NCBI GenBank assembly: GCA_036784855.1
Contig: JAZDSV010000075.1
Location: 1 to 50,658, forward strand
Direction of reading: 5' to 3'
Length of the DNA: 50,658 bases
Source: Aphelidium insulamus
Taxonomy: Eukaryota > Aphelidiomycota > Aphelidea > Aphelidiaceae
The position numbers and the translations under genes are program-made. Position 1 is the stretch's first letter. Each line of letters opens with the position of its first letter. Positions 30,057-40,668 of the stretch are shown here, one piece after another. Below the pieces are notes generated by a model that worked only from the letters and a program-made list of their open reading frames with translations, did not search any database and was not told the origin of the DNA.

Positions 30057-30961
30057 TTTGAAGAGTGTGAAAAGCGGGTAAATATTCTCGATGTGATTGT
30101 GATTCGATTGGTTGTACATTGTTATTTAGCCGCCGGGCAACAGAGAGTCAGCAGATTAACATCACATCAATAAAAATAGAATTTGAGGTTAAATTGTGTA
30201 ATAGTATTGCTGGCTTCTTTTTTGAAAAATAGCGGATTACAGCAGTGCCGGTACCGAGTCAAATATTGCATTGTAGGGAACGCCTCAGCAATGAACCATC
30301 CAATATATGACCGATACCAAGTATTGCATGGCTTCATGCTGAGGCGTTCACTACATGCTATTCGGGAATGCAATTGGGTCGATACTGGCTGGAACATTTG
30401 ATTTCTTGACATTAGAAGAATATGGTCTGGTCAATCGAGTACCAATTAATTGCCAGCATGCTACTTCACAGGCCGCCAAAATATAATGTCGGTCGCGGAA
30501 AAGACATTGCAGCTTAATGCACTGATGGGCAAGTAGGAAACATCTCTGAGTATCTATCTCTGAGTAATTGACGTTAGGAACGTGTCGGATGGCACCACTA
30601 ATATTGACTGAACACGCGGGCCGTATGGAAATGTATCGGCACCAGAAGCGCAAAGAGCCGCGTTTTGCATGTATTATTTCGGTTATGGCCAACGCGCTCT
30701 CTTGTCGTTCAACAGCTGGTTAAATTATTGTAAACCAAGCAAGTGTGTCATACATGTAGACAATCTATGTTGTGCTGCTATCCTCGCTCCATAGCCACGC
30801 ATGTTAATTCCCTCAGCAATGTTTTGGCCACAGACCGGTCAGTGGCGTTGACCGCGTACGTCAGGAAGGGCCTTGCAGTATGCTTGCAGTAGTATTCTCT
30901 GTGTATTGAATGTATTGGATGTATTGAATAGCAGTTGAACAACTCCACTAACACACAACGG
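30057..30961. other. Long non-coding spacer
   Basis: About 900 bp between the divergent SNF2 and WIPI genes. It includes the second copy of the ~130-bp diverged repeat (30688-30830) and AT-rich sequence. No reading frame here has coding character or recognised similarity. It should include both promoters. Confidence 0.5.
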
Positions 30962-32587
30962 ATGAATATCAACTCGGCGCTGGTGGCGCGCGCCAGACCC
31001 GACATCCTGTTCATCAACTTTAACCAGGACTTTACGTATGGCGAACCTGGCTTCCATGTATTCTTCACCACCTTACTCCCATGTCCTTGGTAGCTGCGTG
31101 TCGGTGGGCACCAAGCACGGCTTCAAGATCTACAACTGCGACCCGTTTGGAAAGTGCTACCAGAGATGTATGGCCGGTGCCTGCTGCTGCATTCTCCCAC
31201 TTATTGAGACAAATGTGTCTGCAGCTGATGGCGGCATTGGCATTGTGGAGATGCTGTTCTGCACCAGTTTGGTGGCGCTGACGGGAGCGGGGGATCAGCC
31301 GGCGTTCAGTCCGCGGCGCCTTCAGATCATGAACACCAAGGTACTTCAAGGCTATCTGCATGTAGGTTACACTGACCTGCCTGCTGCAGAGACAATCCAC
31401 AATCTGCGAGCTGAACTTTGTCACCACCATTCTCGGTGTGTGTCTTGTGTGGCCTGTGTGTCAAATATGTGTGTAACCATGTGCTGCAGCCGTCAAGCTG
31501 AACCGGAAGCGGCTAATTGCCGTGCTGGAGGAGCACATTCACGTCTACGACATATCCAACATGAAGCTCATTCACACCATCGACACTGCGCCCAACCCGC
31601 ACGGTACATACACCTATTCAAAGGCAAAATTATACCGATTAACAATTGCAGCCATCTGCGCCCTCTCATACTCCAATGACAACTGCTACATATCATACCC
31701 GGCCAACTGCAGCACGGGAGAAGTGCTCATATTTGACGCCATACAATTGCAGACGGTCAATATCCTGCAGGCGCACAAGTCGCCCCTCTCGCACCTGGCA
31801 TTCAACGCCGACGGCACCATGCTCGCCACAGCCAGCGATAAGGCACGTGTCGAAAGACTATATATAATACTGACATCATGATTAACTTAACCATGTAGGG
31901 CACGGTGGTGCGAGTGTTCTCGGTGCCGGCCGCCAAGCGACTCTACCAGTTCCGACGGGGCGCCATGCCGGCCAAAATATTCTCCATAACATTCAACCTG
32001 CAGTCCAACATGGTCTGCGTGGCTAGCGACTCGGATACCATTCACATATTCAAACTGTCTCGCTCCACCAGGTGTGTAGAATATAGATCTTTGTATTATA
32101 CAAGAAGTTAAAAGTTTTCCTTCAAATAGCAGTATGAGGAGCAGTAGTATTGTGGGCGGGTACTTGCCAGAGATGATTTCGGAGATGTGGGAGCCTGTGC
32201 GCGATTTTGCCTTCCTGAAACTGCCCTACTCTGGCCTGCAGTGCATAGCAGCTCTCAACAGGTACTTCTACTATACTATAATTGTTATTGTCGAAATAAT
32301 CTAATTAAAATGTCAGTGTGGCGCCAACGGTAATGGTGGCCACGTCAGAAGGATATTTGCTCGAGTACAACATTGACCTGGAGAATGGAGGCGAGTGCAT
32401 ATTCCTGAAGCAGTACAGTCTGATGGACACGGCCATGGACACCTCAACGGTCACTACCACCACCAGTACCGCTAATAATACCGACACCACTAATACTGCG
32501 ACGTCTACCGCCAATTCTAGCCAGGCTGAACTGAACACCCTTGGCTCCTTTGGCACTGAGACTTCTCCCAGTGTGTTTGCGCCTTGA
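30962..32587 (+). CDS. ATG18: PROPPIN family protein, WIPI/Atg18-like
   Basis: Spliced CDS join(30962..31035,31094..31167,31225..31340,31390..31435,31490..31603,31652..31842,31899..32071,32133..32261,32317..32587), 395 aa. Seven-bladed propeller with family blocks: [75 protein letters not shown] and the phosphoinositide motif FRRG at about 223. It binds PI3P/PI(3,5)P2 on autophagosome and endosome membranes. The C-terminus adds a Thr/Asn/Ser-rich tail of about 60 residues. Seven introns are GT-AG, while the sixth needs a GC donor (GCACGT at 31843) to join SDK to GTVVRVFS. Confidence 0.96.
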
Positions 32588-32763
32588 CGATCAACGCTGA
32601 TTTCCAACCAATTCATTATATAAAACATGTACAACCATACAAGTGTGATACTCCACATTGTGCTTGCATATTCCAGCATATATCTAAGTTGCTAGTTGTA
32701 TTCTACATGGCATCAACACGGCGCATAGTCAACAACTTGCGTTGACTAAGGATTTAACAGCAG

Positions 32764-34044
32764 ATGATTATCGGCGTGGCGGGCGACATTGGCAGCGGCA
32801 AGACCGAGCTGGTGCGCTGGCTGTGTCTCTGCCACGGCTTCATTCCGGTGCACCTGGTGCCGGAGGAAGTGGATGCAGACGCGTCCGGGAAGGAACTGGC
32901 CGCGCTATCACTCTCCTCCGACGGGACAAATAATGGCACCAATGCCCAGCCACCGACGACAAAGAGCACCACAGCTACACACGATGACAAGCATTTCAGG
33001 GCAGCACTGCGCATGACCGCCACCGCGTTCATGCAGTACGTGATGCTGGAGCGTCGGTGGCAGACGGGCCAGTGGGCCGTGTGGCCCGTCAGCACCGTGT
33101 CGCAGCTCAGCACTCTGCGCAAACGGCCATTCTTCCAGCTGCTGGGCGTGGAGGCGCCGCTCCTCCTACGATACAATCGGTGGCGTCAACGACACTTATT
33201 AAATGGTGACACCAGTGAACTAGACGATGATGTATCGCTGGAGAGGTTTGCGCGGGAGAGCGACGGTAGACGACATCGACACGGCATGATGGCGGGAGAG
33301 GCCGCGGTATCTCTGTCCAGACACGGCCCGGATGTTGTGCTGGAGAATGACTACGACACGGTCGAGGAGTGGCACGATGCACTGTCGCGATGGACGCCGG
33401 CACTGGTGGCCGACGCGCGGCTCCGGCCCTCGTGGGATGATTACTTTATGTTGCTGGCTGACCTGGCGGTATGTAGAGACTTGTATAGATGTATCTACAT
33501 ATCTATATATTCTCTGAATATACTTCCCACAGGCACGGAGGTCCAACTGCATGAAGAGGCGGGTGGGCTGCTTGCTGGTGAGAAACAATCGCGTGATAGC
33601 CAGCGGATACAATGGGACACCGCGCGGCATACAAAACTGCAACGACGGCGGCTGCGGGCGGTGTAACCAGGGCGAGGCCAAGTGTGGCCAGTCGCTGTCC
33701 GAGTGTTTCTGTCTGCACGCCGAGGAGAATGCACTGCTGGAGGCCGGCCGAGACCGCGTGAGTGGCGGGCTGGATGGCGGTGCTGCATCCAGTCGCTGCA
33801 CACTCTACTGCAACACCTGTCCGTGTCTCAGCTGTGCCAAGAAGATTGTGCAGGCCGGCGTGGGTGAAGTGGTGTACCGGATGGAGTACGGGCAAGTGGA
33901 ATGTCATACGTAGTGATGTGCATTGTTAAGTATCTATAACTTGTATGTAGAATGGACGATGTGACTGCCGGACTGCTGCGCCAGGCAAACATCCAGCTCA
34001 GACAACACAGACCCACACTCACACTGCACTTGAGTGGTATCTGA
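32764..34044 (+). CDS. DCD1: Deoxycytidylate (dCMP) deaminase with N-terminal P-loop domain
   Basis: Spliced CDS join(32764..33468,33533..33909,33951..34044), 391 aa. Residues 1 to about 230 are a nucleoside-kinase-like P-loop domain (GVAGDIGSGKTE at about 4-15), as in yeast Dcd1. The deaminase domain follows: MKRRVGCLLVRNNRVIASGY, NGTPRG, zinc site HAEEN at about 297 and PCLSC at about 337, with extra cysteines in the GGCGRCNQGEAKC segment, which is the second zinc patch of eukaryotic dCMP deaminases. It makes dUMP for dTMP synthesis. The last exon (DDVTAGLLRQANIQLRQ) is required to complete the usual C-terminal helix; the unspliced frame stops early at 33911. Confidence 0.95.
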
Positions 34045-34456
34045 TCAATACAGTGATGAATCTATATGTTGTCATTGATCATGATAAGCAGAGTGACAGT
34101 TAAAAAAGGTCAGCAGACTAGTTGAGCGCAATTTGACTTTACTGTGTACTTGTATATGCACTGAATTGCAATATGACAAGCAGCACAAAGCACCTTGCAG
34201 GGACACAAGAGAGAGAGTGTGTGTGAGAGTGCAATATAAACACCACCACCATGTAACACAAGCACACAAAACCAGAGCGCAAGAAACAATTAATCACGTC
34301 ACGCGACCGCCGGCCAATGATCAGCTGACAGCTGGCGTCCATTTGTGCGCGCTCTCACTCTGCTTCTCACTCTGCTTATTGCGTGTGAGTGCGGTGTGTG
34401 GTGTCCTCATACACGCACATACAGTGATACGTACATACATACTCACGGATATATTC

Positions 34457-34458
<2 letters not shown>

Positions 34459-34492
<34 letters not shown>
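34459..34492. repeat. (CA)n microsatellite
   Basis: Uninterrupted CA run of about 34 bp in the spacer after the dCMP deaminase gene. Confidence 0.9.
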
Positions 34493-34493
<1 letters not shown>

Positions 34494-34654
34494 AACACAC
34501 TTATGCTCACTCAATCCTGCGACGTCTGACTGGCCCAACCAGTGCCGTCACGGATAGTCTTGGCGGCACTACTGCAGCGGACGACTGGATTTTGGTGGAT
34601 GACACCACCGATACACCATCAGAGAGTATCAGCGCCGCCCCCAAACAGCAGGCC

Positions 34655-35005
34655 ATGGTCACACCGACATCACCGATGGCAGCGCCCTCATCTCCGCGGT
34701 CATCAGTTGCAGTAGCGGTACGCCACACCGCCGCAGCATCGAAATCACACACCACATCACCACGACTGCACCCCGAACTGGCACAGCTCTACGAGCGGGA
34801 ACGGTCGGCCAAGTGGGCCCGCAAACGGTATCCGCACTGGCAGGGTGGCAATGGCAGCAATGGTGTCCACGGAACAGTGACCGGCACGGCATTATCACGG
34901 TCGCCCCGTGCAGCCGCCGCATCCGTGTCCATCACCGGCGGCCGCGCACCCAGCGCCGCCATCGCCATCAAGCAGCCGCAGTCACGTGGCGCAGTCTCGC
35001 TCTGA
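34655..35005 (+). CDS. Ser/Ala/Thr-rich protein, possibly the last exon of a longer gene
   Basis: Open frame with the first in-frame ATG at 34655, 116 codons. The same frame is coding-like from about 34540 (SAVTDSLGGTTAADDWILVD), so an upstream exon joined near a CCAACCAG acceptor at 34540 is possible. Contains a charged segment (HPELAQLYERERSAKWARKR) between Ser/Thr/Ala-rich stretches. No family is recognised. The opposite strand is also open, so strand assignment rests on composition only. Confidence 0.35.
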   Translation: MVTPTSPMAAPSSPRSSVAVAVRHTAAASKSHTTSPRLHPELAQLYERERSAKWARKRYPHWQGGNGSNGVHGTVTGTALSRSPRAAAASVSITGGRAPSAAIAIKQPQSRGAVSL

Positions 35006-35159
35006 GCCAGCCAAGTTTCGGTGTCTCTCTCGCAGCTGAATAGAGGTGTTGGTGCATAAACACTACTTCACTTTGCCAGCTGTTACATTACATTATATGT
35101 ATGTGCTAAAGTACTAAGATACAATTGCGCGGTTGCATACATACAGGACTGCACGACGG

Positions 35160-35194
35160 CAGAGAGAGAGAGAGTGAGAGAGAGAGAGCGCGAG
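35160..35194. repeat. (GA)n tract
   Basis: Purine-only GA run immediately upstream of the TPK start codon at 35210. Probably 5' UTR or core promoter. Confidence 0.8.
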
Positions 35195-35209
35195 AGACGG
35201 CACGGCACA

Positions 35210-36333
35210 ATGACAATGACAATGAATTGGAATCTGCAGCGGGATTTGCACGGCGGTGACGGCCAGGCCGCACAGCACCAGCGCACACTCATCCTGCTCA
35301 ACCGGCCGCTGCCACCCCCACCCCTACTCCTGCTGCTGTGGCGGTCTGGTGCGGTGTGGCTGCATTGCATTGCATGATGATCCACTACTTATACAATCGA
35401 TGATACGCACAGCCAGCACGCGGATATGCGCGGATGGTGCTGCCAACCACCTCCACGCGTTCAACAACGGCAAGAATGTCACGTGTGATGCAGTGCCGAC
35501 ATCCGTGGACGCGCTGGTGCCCGAGTGGATATGCGGCGATCTGGACTCGGTGACGGACGGTGCATTGGACGCCTTTCTCGCACAGGTCTCTCTCTCTCAC
35601 ACACAGTATATAATAGTGTAGACAGTAAACAAGCAGGGCACCCGAGTGGAGAGAGTGTCGTGCCAAGACACCACGGATCTGCAAAAGTGCTTCACGCTGT
35701 CGTCCAAACTGTCTCAAGCTACAGTCAGTGACACTAATGACACCTGCAGCACTTGTGATGATGAGCGCGTTGTGCTTGTCTGGGTGGGTGAATATGATCA
35801 ACTGTTGTGTCCATACACATACATTGCATTGATAATAATGCAGGGTGCAAGTGGTGGCCGCTTTGACCACTCTATCGGCAACATTCATGCTCTGTTGACT
35901 CATTCTCCGTGCCGGCGGGTGTATCTGCTAGATGCCGACAATCTCATGTTCCTGCTACCAGCGGTAAGTTATGAGTAAATCTAGTGTATAATGATGAGAT
36001 TTAACTAGTTTCAGGGGCGGCATGAAATCGTTTGCCACCGAGACTTGGTGGGACCTGCTTGTGGTCTGATTCCAGTCGGCCGGGAAACTGTTCGCATTTC
36101 AACTTCTGGCTTGCAGTGGAATCTGGGTATGTAGGATATCTGCGTTAACATCACGTAATATTGACCCTGCCACAGATGATCAAGAAACGTTTATTGGTGG
36201 TTTGTTGAGCGTGGCCAACATTGTTCCGTATGGCGCCACATCAGGTGCCCGCATTGCCATCACAGTTCATGCTGGCTTCGTTGTGTTCACTGTACAATTT
36301 TCGTGCGCGGTCCACGATGCTGCACTTTCATAG
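35210..36333 (+). CDS. TPK1: Thiamine pyrophosphokinase
   Basis: Spliced CDS join(35210..35348,35413..35585,35622..35783,35844..35963,36015..36126,36176..36333), 287 aa, typical for eukaryotic TPK. It transfers pyrophosphate from ATP to thiamine to make ThDP in the cytosol. Blocks seen: TLILLNRPLPPPPLLLLLW, then ICADGAANHLHAF, VPEWICGDLDSVTDGAL, CQDTTDLQKC (the Q-D-x-T-D-x-x-K motif), GASGGRFDHSIGNIHALL, GLIPVGRETVRISTSGLQWN. The last strand region (SVANIV, VVFTVQF) matches the C-terminal beta sandwich. All five introns are GT-AG, 36-64 nt. Three ATGs lie in a row at 35210, 35216 and 35222; the first is used here. Confidence 0.93.
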
Positions 36334-37010
36334 AGTTGCTACTGGAACTGTATGTGCAACTTTTAATGGGGCTCCTGTATGCCTGCTACATAGAGCGTGC
36401 TGCAACTGAAATATATACAGATAGTGCTACCCAAATACGTTTCATTGCGCTGCTAATACTATTGCGGCTGCGGCAATTTTGCTGCCGTATCATATTCATG
36501 CAGCTGGACAATTGGCCACACTGAAGTGGTCACCTGACAATGGCTTTCCGTGGGTTGCAAGAACTTGTCAGCAGCTGCTTTGGGATGGCGCTTGGACATA
36601 TGTAAGGGCGCGCCAGATGGGGTGCCCGTGCGATCAGTCTACTAGTGAGCTCTGAATGTTCTACAATAGCCGGTGTTCATCCTATCATCAAGCAACATAG
36701 CATATTCGCGTACAGCTTCACTTTATACATGAACAAGTGGATAAAATCAACTACAAGAAATTCATGTTCCTGATAATTACTGATGTAATGATTCATTTAC
36801 GAAAAGACTTGACAAGGTGACTGTCAGAAGTTGACAGCAGTACATGAAGGAGACTGAATATAAGATAATATGAGTGTTTGCAAACAGGAGCAGTGTGGAA
36901 ATGAAGCCTGTGAAACCGGCTAAATGTGGCTAAATGTGACGGATGTGGCTTAGTGTCACGGCTGAACGGCTAATTGAACACGTTTGTTCTCTTCTCGTAA
37001 AAGTCGCGAA
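36334..37010. other. Spacer
   Basis: About 680 bp after TPK. A short stretch near 36500-36600 has a coding-like frame (QLATLKWSPDNGFPWVARTC), but no start, partner exon or family could be found, so no gene is called. The last ~60 bp match the region upstream of the first CRN-like copy. Confidence 0.45.
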
Positions 37011-38890
37011 ATGGCGACCGACAAGAAGGCTGAAATTCTCGCCGCACTCAGTACCGTCCGCCCGCTGCCGCAAGATCTCATTACTGAATTGACATATATT
37101 GATGATGCCGTCGTTGATGCTCTGCACACGTCATGGATGCGCCGCACCAAGGAGGACTGGATAGCTAAGATCGACCGCTATGACGGAATCGCCATTCACA
37201 ACGCACTCCATCCAAGCTCGGGTAAGTGCATTGCTCATTGTAACTTTCTAACCTGCAACAGCCTCCAGAAAGCGTCGACTCGACGACGAGCCTGACCTGA
37301 TGCCGTTCGACATGCAGCAGCTCCTTCATCCGAGCAAAGTTCAGCCTCCAGCTATCGAAAGTGATGCGCCGCCATTTACCGCACGTCCAAACTGGCTTGT
37401 CGATGCCGTTGCCAAGATTCGCAAAAACTTTGCCGCCTCAGAGGGAAGCTCCCGTATTGAGCCAATGGCACTGGTGCGGTGCAGCCGAGGCGGCAAGACA
37501 GGTGCTGGCAGGAGATTGGTAGGATGCTCAAACAGACACGCGTGTGTCATCTACGTATCATTCAGCGACGATACTGCACTGCAATCGTGGGAACATGCTG
37601 ATCCCGTCGATGCTCTCTGTCGGCGAATCGCGTTCGCCCCATGCCTGATGGCCACAAGTATTCGCCGTTAATCGATGTGAGCACTCGGCAAATCTTGGAC
37701 TGGCTTGGCGATCATGCCTGCGTCCTGCTGATCGACGAACTCAGCGTGCTCAAAGCACTGGATCACGCGGAATCTAACAATGTACCGCCATCAGTTGTCG
37801 CTGCTGCTACCACATTTGCGGTTTTCTTCAAGCAAGAGTTTATGACCTGCGAGAATCGCTATTTCGTGTATTCGTCCCACGTGCTCTCTGCAGTCTCGAA
37901 CTTGTCAGATTATATGGATCGCGTGTGTAATCGGAATGTAACTCTGCTAGAGCTGCCATTAATCCCGAATTTGAAGGTGGCGGTCGATAATTTCACTGGC
38001 CCGACTTGACTGCACCACAGGCCATATACTACGGATCCATCCCGGCAATGATACACGAGGCACATACGAATGCCGCGCCGTTTACAAGAATGCGCTTTGC
38101 TATCAACAAATGTATCGCGGACGGCCTTATCACGGACACTAGTATAAGGTCATTAATGAATAGCTTCATCACCGGCTCATGGTACGATATACCGGAACCG
38201 CTATGCTGTTGCGATGATGAAAATAATTTGAGATGCAAGTGGATCCCCTTCCATATGATTGAAGCTCTTGATCGTTTCGCTAAACTGGATGGCGCACTGA
38301 GCAAAGAAATCCGATGCATGCTCTCCCACATTGTCGCTCTATTCAATGACTTTAAATCGGCAAAGGAATCCTCGGGCGATGGTTGGGAGGCTCTGTTCGT
38401 TGTCACATTGATGGTCCGATGCCTCGCGGGTCTCTTTGATGTAGAACTATTCAATCTCAGGGAGCTCGGTTTCTTTGCACTACAGATTCCTGCGTATAGC
38501 GTATCTTTCAACGCGCCCTTCAACGGAGACATGGCCAATGTCAAAGACGTCGACGACTTCCTTAAGAAGATATCGAAACTAAAGAGTCTGAAGATGCATA
38601 TTGCCATTTACTTTCCGCCTCACGCAAGGTTTGAGGGCTACGACGTGATTGTAGTTGTATGGGACAACGTGGGTGGCAGACATATTATCGAGTATCAGCT
38701 GAACGGAGGTGCCGCACTACAAAATTTGGGCGCTAAGAAGAAAATTACATCCAGTTATGTGATTCGCGGCCACTCAGTGAAGAACGATGGCTGGTCGGTG
38801 GCAACAGATGAACAGATTGATGAATTTATGGGCGTGTCGGGAAAGCAGTGGACTCCAAAGCAATGGAAAGCCTTACAATCGGTGAACTGA
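37011..38890 (+). pseudogene. Crinkler/RHS-type NTPase element, long copy (fossil)
   Basis: The family is recognised by a P-loop with the RCSRGGKT motif characteristic of CRN/RHS-type NTPases. It is followed by a VIYVSFSDD strand, a DPVDALCRRIAF segment and a LLIDELSVL Walker B. The C-terminal part (VKDVDDFL, IYFPPHAR, DVIVVVWDN, DEQIDEFMGVSGKQW) is shared with the copy at 20439. The header is MATDKKAEILAAL, with a short GT-AG intron (37222-37261) after about 70 codons. The element is nearly full length but broken about four times. Most of the sequence is little decayed, so it looks young. Confidence 0.8.
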
Positions 38891-39143
38891 ACTCACATCA
38901 TCATTTGCTTCTATCGATTGACGTTACTCCTTCTACACCTAACAGATCCTGAATACAGGGACAGCGGCCTACATGATGGAAATTTTCCTAGGATCTAGTT
39001 CCAGCTGGCGCAAAATGTCTCCAAATGGCTCATCCAGTGCACATTGGCATAGTGGGTGCAATGGATCATGACGAGATTGGCCAGCTAAGCTGTAACGTCA
39101 TTCACAACACACACACATCTTATTTGTGCGCTTTACCTACCCA
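38891..39143. other. Spacer
   Basis: 250 bp between the CRN-like fossil and the first tetraspan gene. No feature is seen. Confidence 0.5.
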
Positions 39144-39692
39144 ATGTCCTTAAGTAACAAATTGGATCCACGCAACACAATTTCTGACAAGCAGGTTTCG
39201 CCGTATTACGTTAGAGAGAAACTTATACTGTGGGCGGTGTGGCTCAGCAGCCAGTTATTCATTCTATTTGCATCCAATGATTCAATCAACATGGCCAGTG
39301 TGGTGGCGGTGCCCTGCATAGTCGCACTACTCTATCTTCTCATCAAAGTCGGAACATCGCGCATATACTGTGTGACACTGCTGGCCATCAACGTCGTTGT
39401 CATTGCTTTGGTGATTGTTCACGTGTGCCGAGTGCCGCGGTTCACGTACGGTGGATTTGACACGGCGTCCGAGTGTGCAGATCAAACCACAGATTGCTGC
39501 ACTGCTTCCACCGCTGAAACTCTAGATTTCGCCACTAATGTATGCAGCAGGGCAATGTGCCTTGACGGGCGCAATGTTGCATGCCGCCTTCGTGTCTTGG
39601 TTCCCGACACTGATTTGTTCATCGGAATTATTGTCATGCTCGGCATTCAAGAACTGGCCACTTGTCTGATACTGTTTTGTATCAGTAATTAG
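39144..39692 (+). CDS. Four-pass membrane protein with Cys-rich loop, copy 1
   Basis: Single-exon CDS, 182 aa. Four hydrophobic helices (about residues 24-46, 50-67, 74-93 and 155-178). A ~60-residue loop lies between helices 3 and 4 and holds six cysteines, with the pattern C-x6-CC and three more. The tetraspanin layout is similar, but the hallmark CCG is replaced by DCC and the loop is short, so membership is not claimed. It shares the L-L-A-I-N-V-V-V-I-A-L helix and the A-S-E-C-A-x(5)-D-C-C loop pattern with the next gene. The two are a tandem pair, 138 bp apart. The ATG at 39144 is the first in frame. Confidence 0.75.
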   Translation: MSLSNKLDPRNTISDKQVSPYYVREKLILWAVWLSSQLFILFASNDSINMASVVAVPCIVALLYLLIKVGTSRIYCVTLLAINVVVIALVIVHVCRVPRFTYGGFDTASECADQTTDCCTASTAETLDFATNVCSRAMCLDGRNVACRLRVLVPDTDLFIGIIVMLGIQELATCLILFCISN

Positions 39693-39830
39693 TAGTTGGC
39701 TGGTTGGATCTTCCACACTCGCTGCAGTACTTCACACTTCATTCACTGCGAACTGATTGGCTGTTCGTACACAGCGTCATCACTACGAAAGTATTTACAC
39801 AAACAGAAGCAGTAAAATACAGTCTACGCG

Positions 39831-40541
39831 ATGCAAAAAAATCTGGGAACAGACGCAGAGTCAGGCCAAGCATCCACGCGGCAAAAAGGTTTGAGCGGAC
39901 AAGCACCACCACAGCCAATTCATGCGTCCTCGATCCTAACGAGCACTGGCGACACCCTGGGCAGAGTTGGCCACCGCATAATGACTGCCGCGCAACCGCA
40001 CAGATCAACAGAGTCGCAAGTAATCGGCTTGATGGCTGCAATCGCTTTGTGGTCGATGGCAACAGCTATGCTTATCAACGCGATTACAAGCGGACTAGGC
40101 GCATTTGTCTGCCTCATTATGCAAACTGTGATGCTGCTGCATTTCGGGATGTTTAAGCGATATAGCACCGCCATGCTGGCCGTGAATGTGGTGGTGCTTG
40201 CTTTGTGCATCGCCGCGCCCTTCCATCCAGAAGTTCGGTACGCTTTGGATTACGATACGCCAGAACAGTGTGCCGCCGCCACCGCGGGATGCTGCTCCAT
40301 CGGCCCATTGTCGCCTCAGTATCCCGGCCGCGTGTGCGCCACTAGGGTCTGCTCTGGTAACGATAATATTGCTTGCAATACATCCGACTCGTTTCCCAAC
40401 TCTGCCATGACGATTGCGGCAAGCATAATGCTCTGGGCGCAGGGATTAATGGCGTTTGCTTTGATTATAAAGCAGCGGATAGATGCCGAGGCGAAAAAGC
40501 GCACAACTGACACGTCCGAGCGTCGTGGTTTGTTGATCTGA
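39831..40541 (+). CDS. Four-pass membrane protein with Cys-rich loop, copy 2
   Basis: Single-exon CDS, 236 aa. Tandem paralogue of the gene at 39144: MLAVNVVVLALCI and TPEQCAAATAGCCS align with its third helix and loop. It carries a longer, disordered N-terminal cytoplasmic region of about 65 residues (Ser/Gln/Pro) and a short Lys/Arg/Asp-rich tail after helix 4. The loop has six cysteines in a matching pattern, so it is probably disulfide-bonded on the outer side. Function is unknown. Confidence 0.75.
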   Translation: MQKNLGTDAESGQASTRQKGLSGQAPPQPIHASSILTSTGDTLGRVGHRIMTAAQPHRSTESQVIGLMAAIALWSMATAMLINAITSGLGAFVCLIMQTVMLLHFGMFKRYSTAMLAVNVVVLALCIAAPFHPEVRYALDYDTPEQCAAATAGCCSIGPLSPQYPGRVCATRVCSGNDNIACNTSDSFPNSAMTIAASIMLWAQGLMAFALIIKQRIDAEAKKRTTDTSERRGLLI

Positions 40542-40668
40542 GCTTGGCAGTGAGTTCAGGCTTTGCTGGAACTCACGGAGGAACTTTAGAAGAATTATCA
40601 CGGAAATTTAAGTAATAAAGATTGTATGAAGATGTATTGATGTATGCTTTGATGCTTTTGACTTCAAT

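Noticed and set aside
34133-34654. Upstream extension of the Ser/Ala-rich frame through the CA microsatellite
   Set aside because: It begins without an ATG and consists of low-complexity His/Thr repeats. Only the part after about 34540 looks coding.
39144-40541. Calling the tandem tetraspan proteins true tetraspanins
   Set aside because: The CCG motif is absent and the large loop is too short and differently spaced. Only the four-helix topology and a Cys-rich loop are shared.
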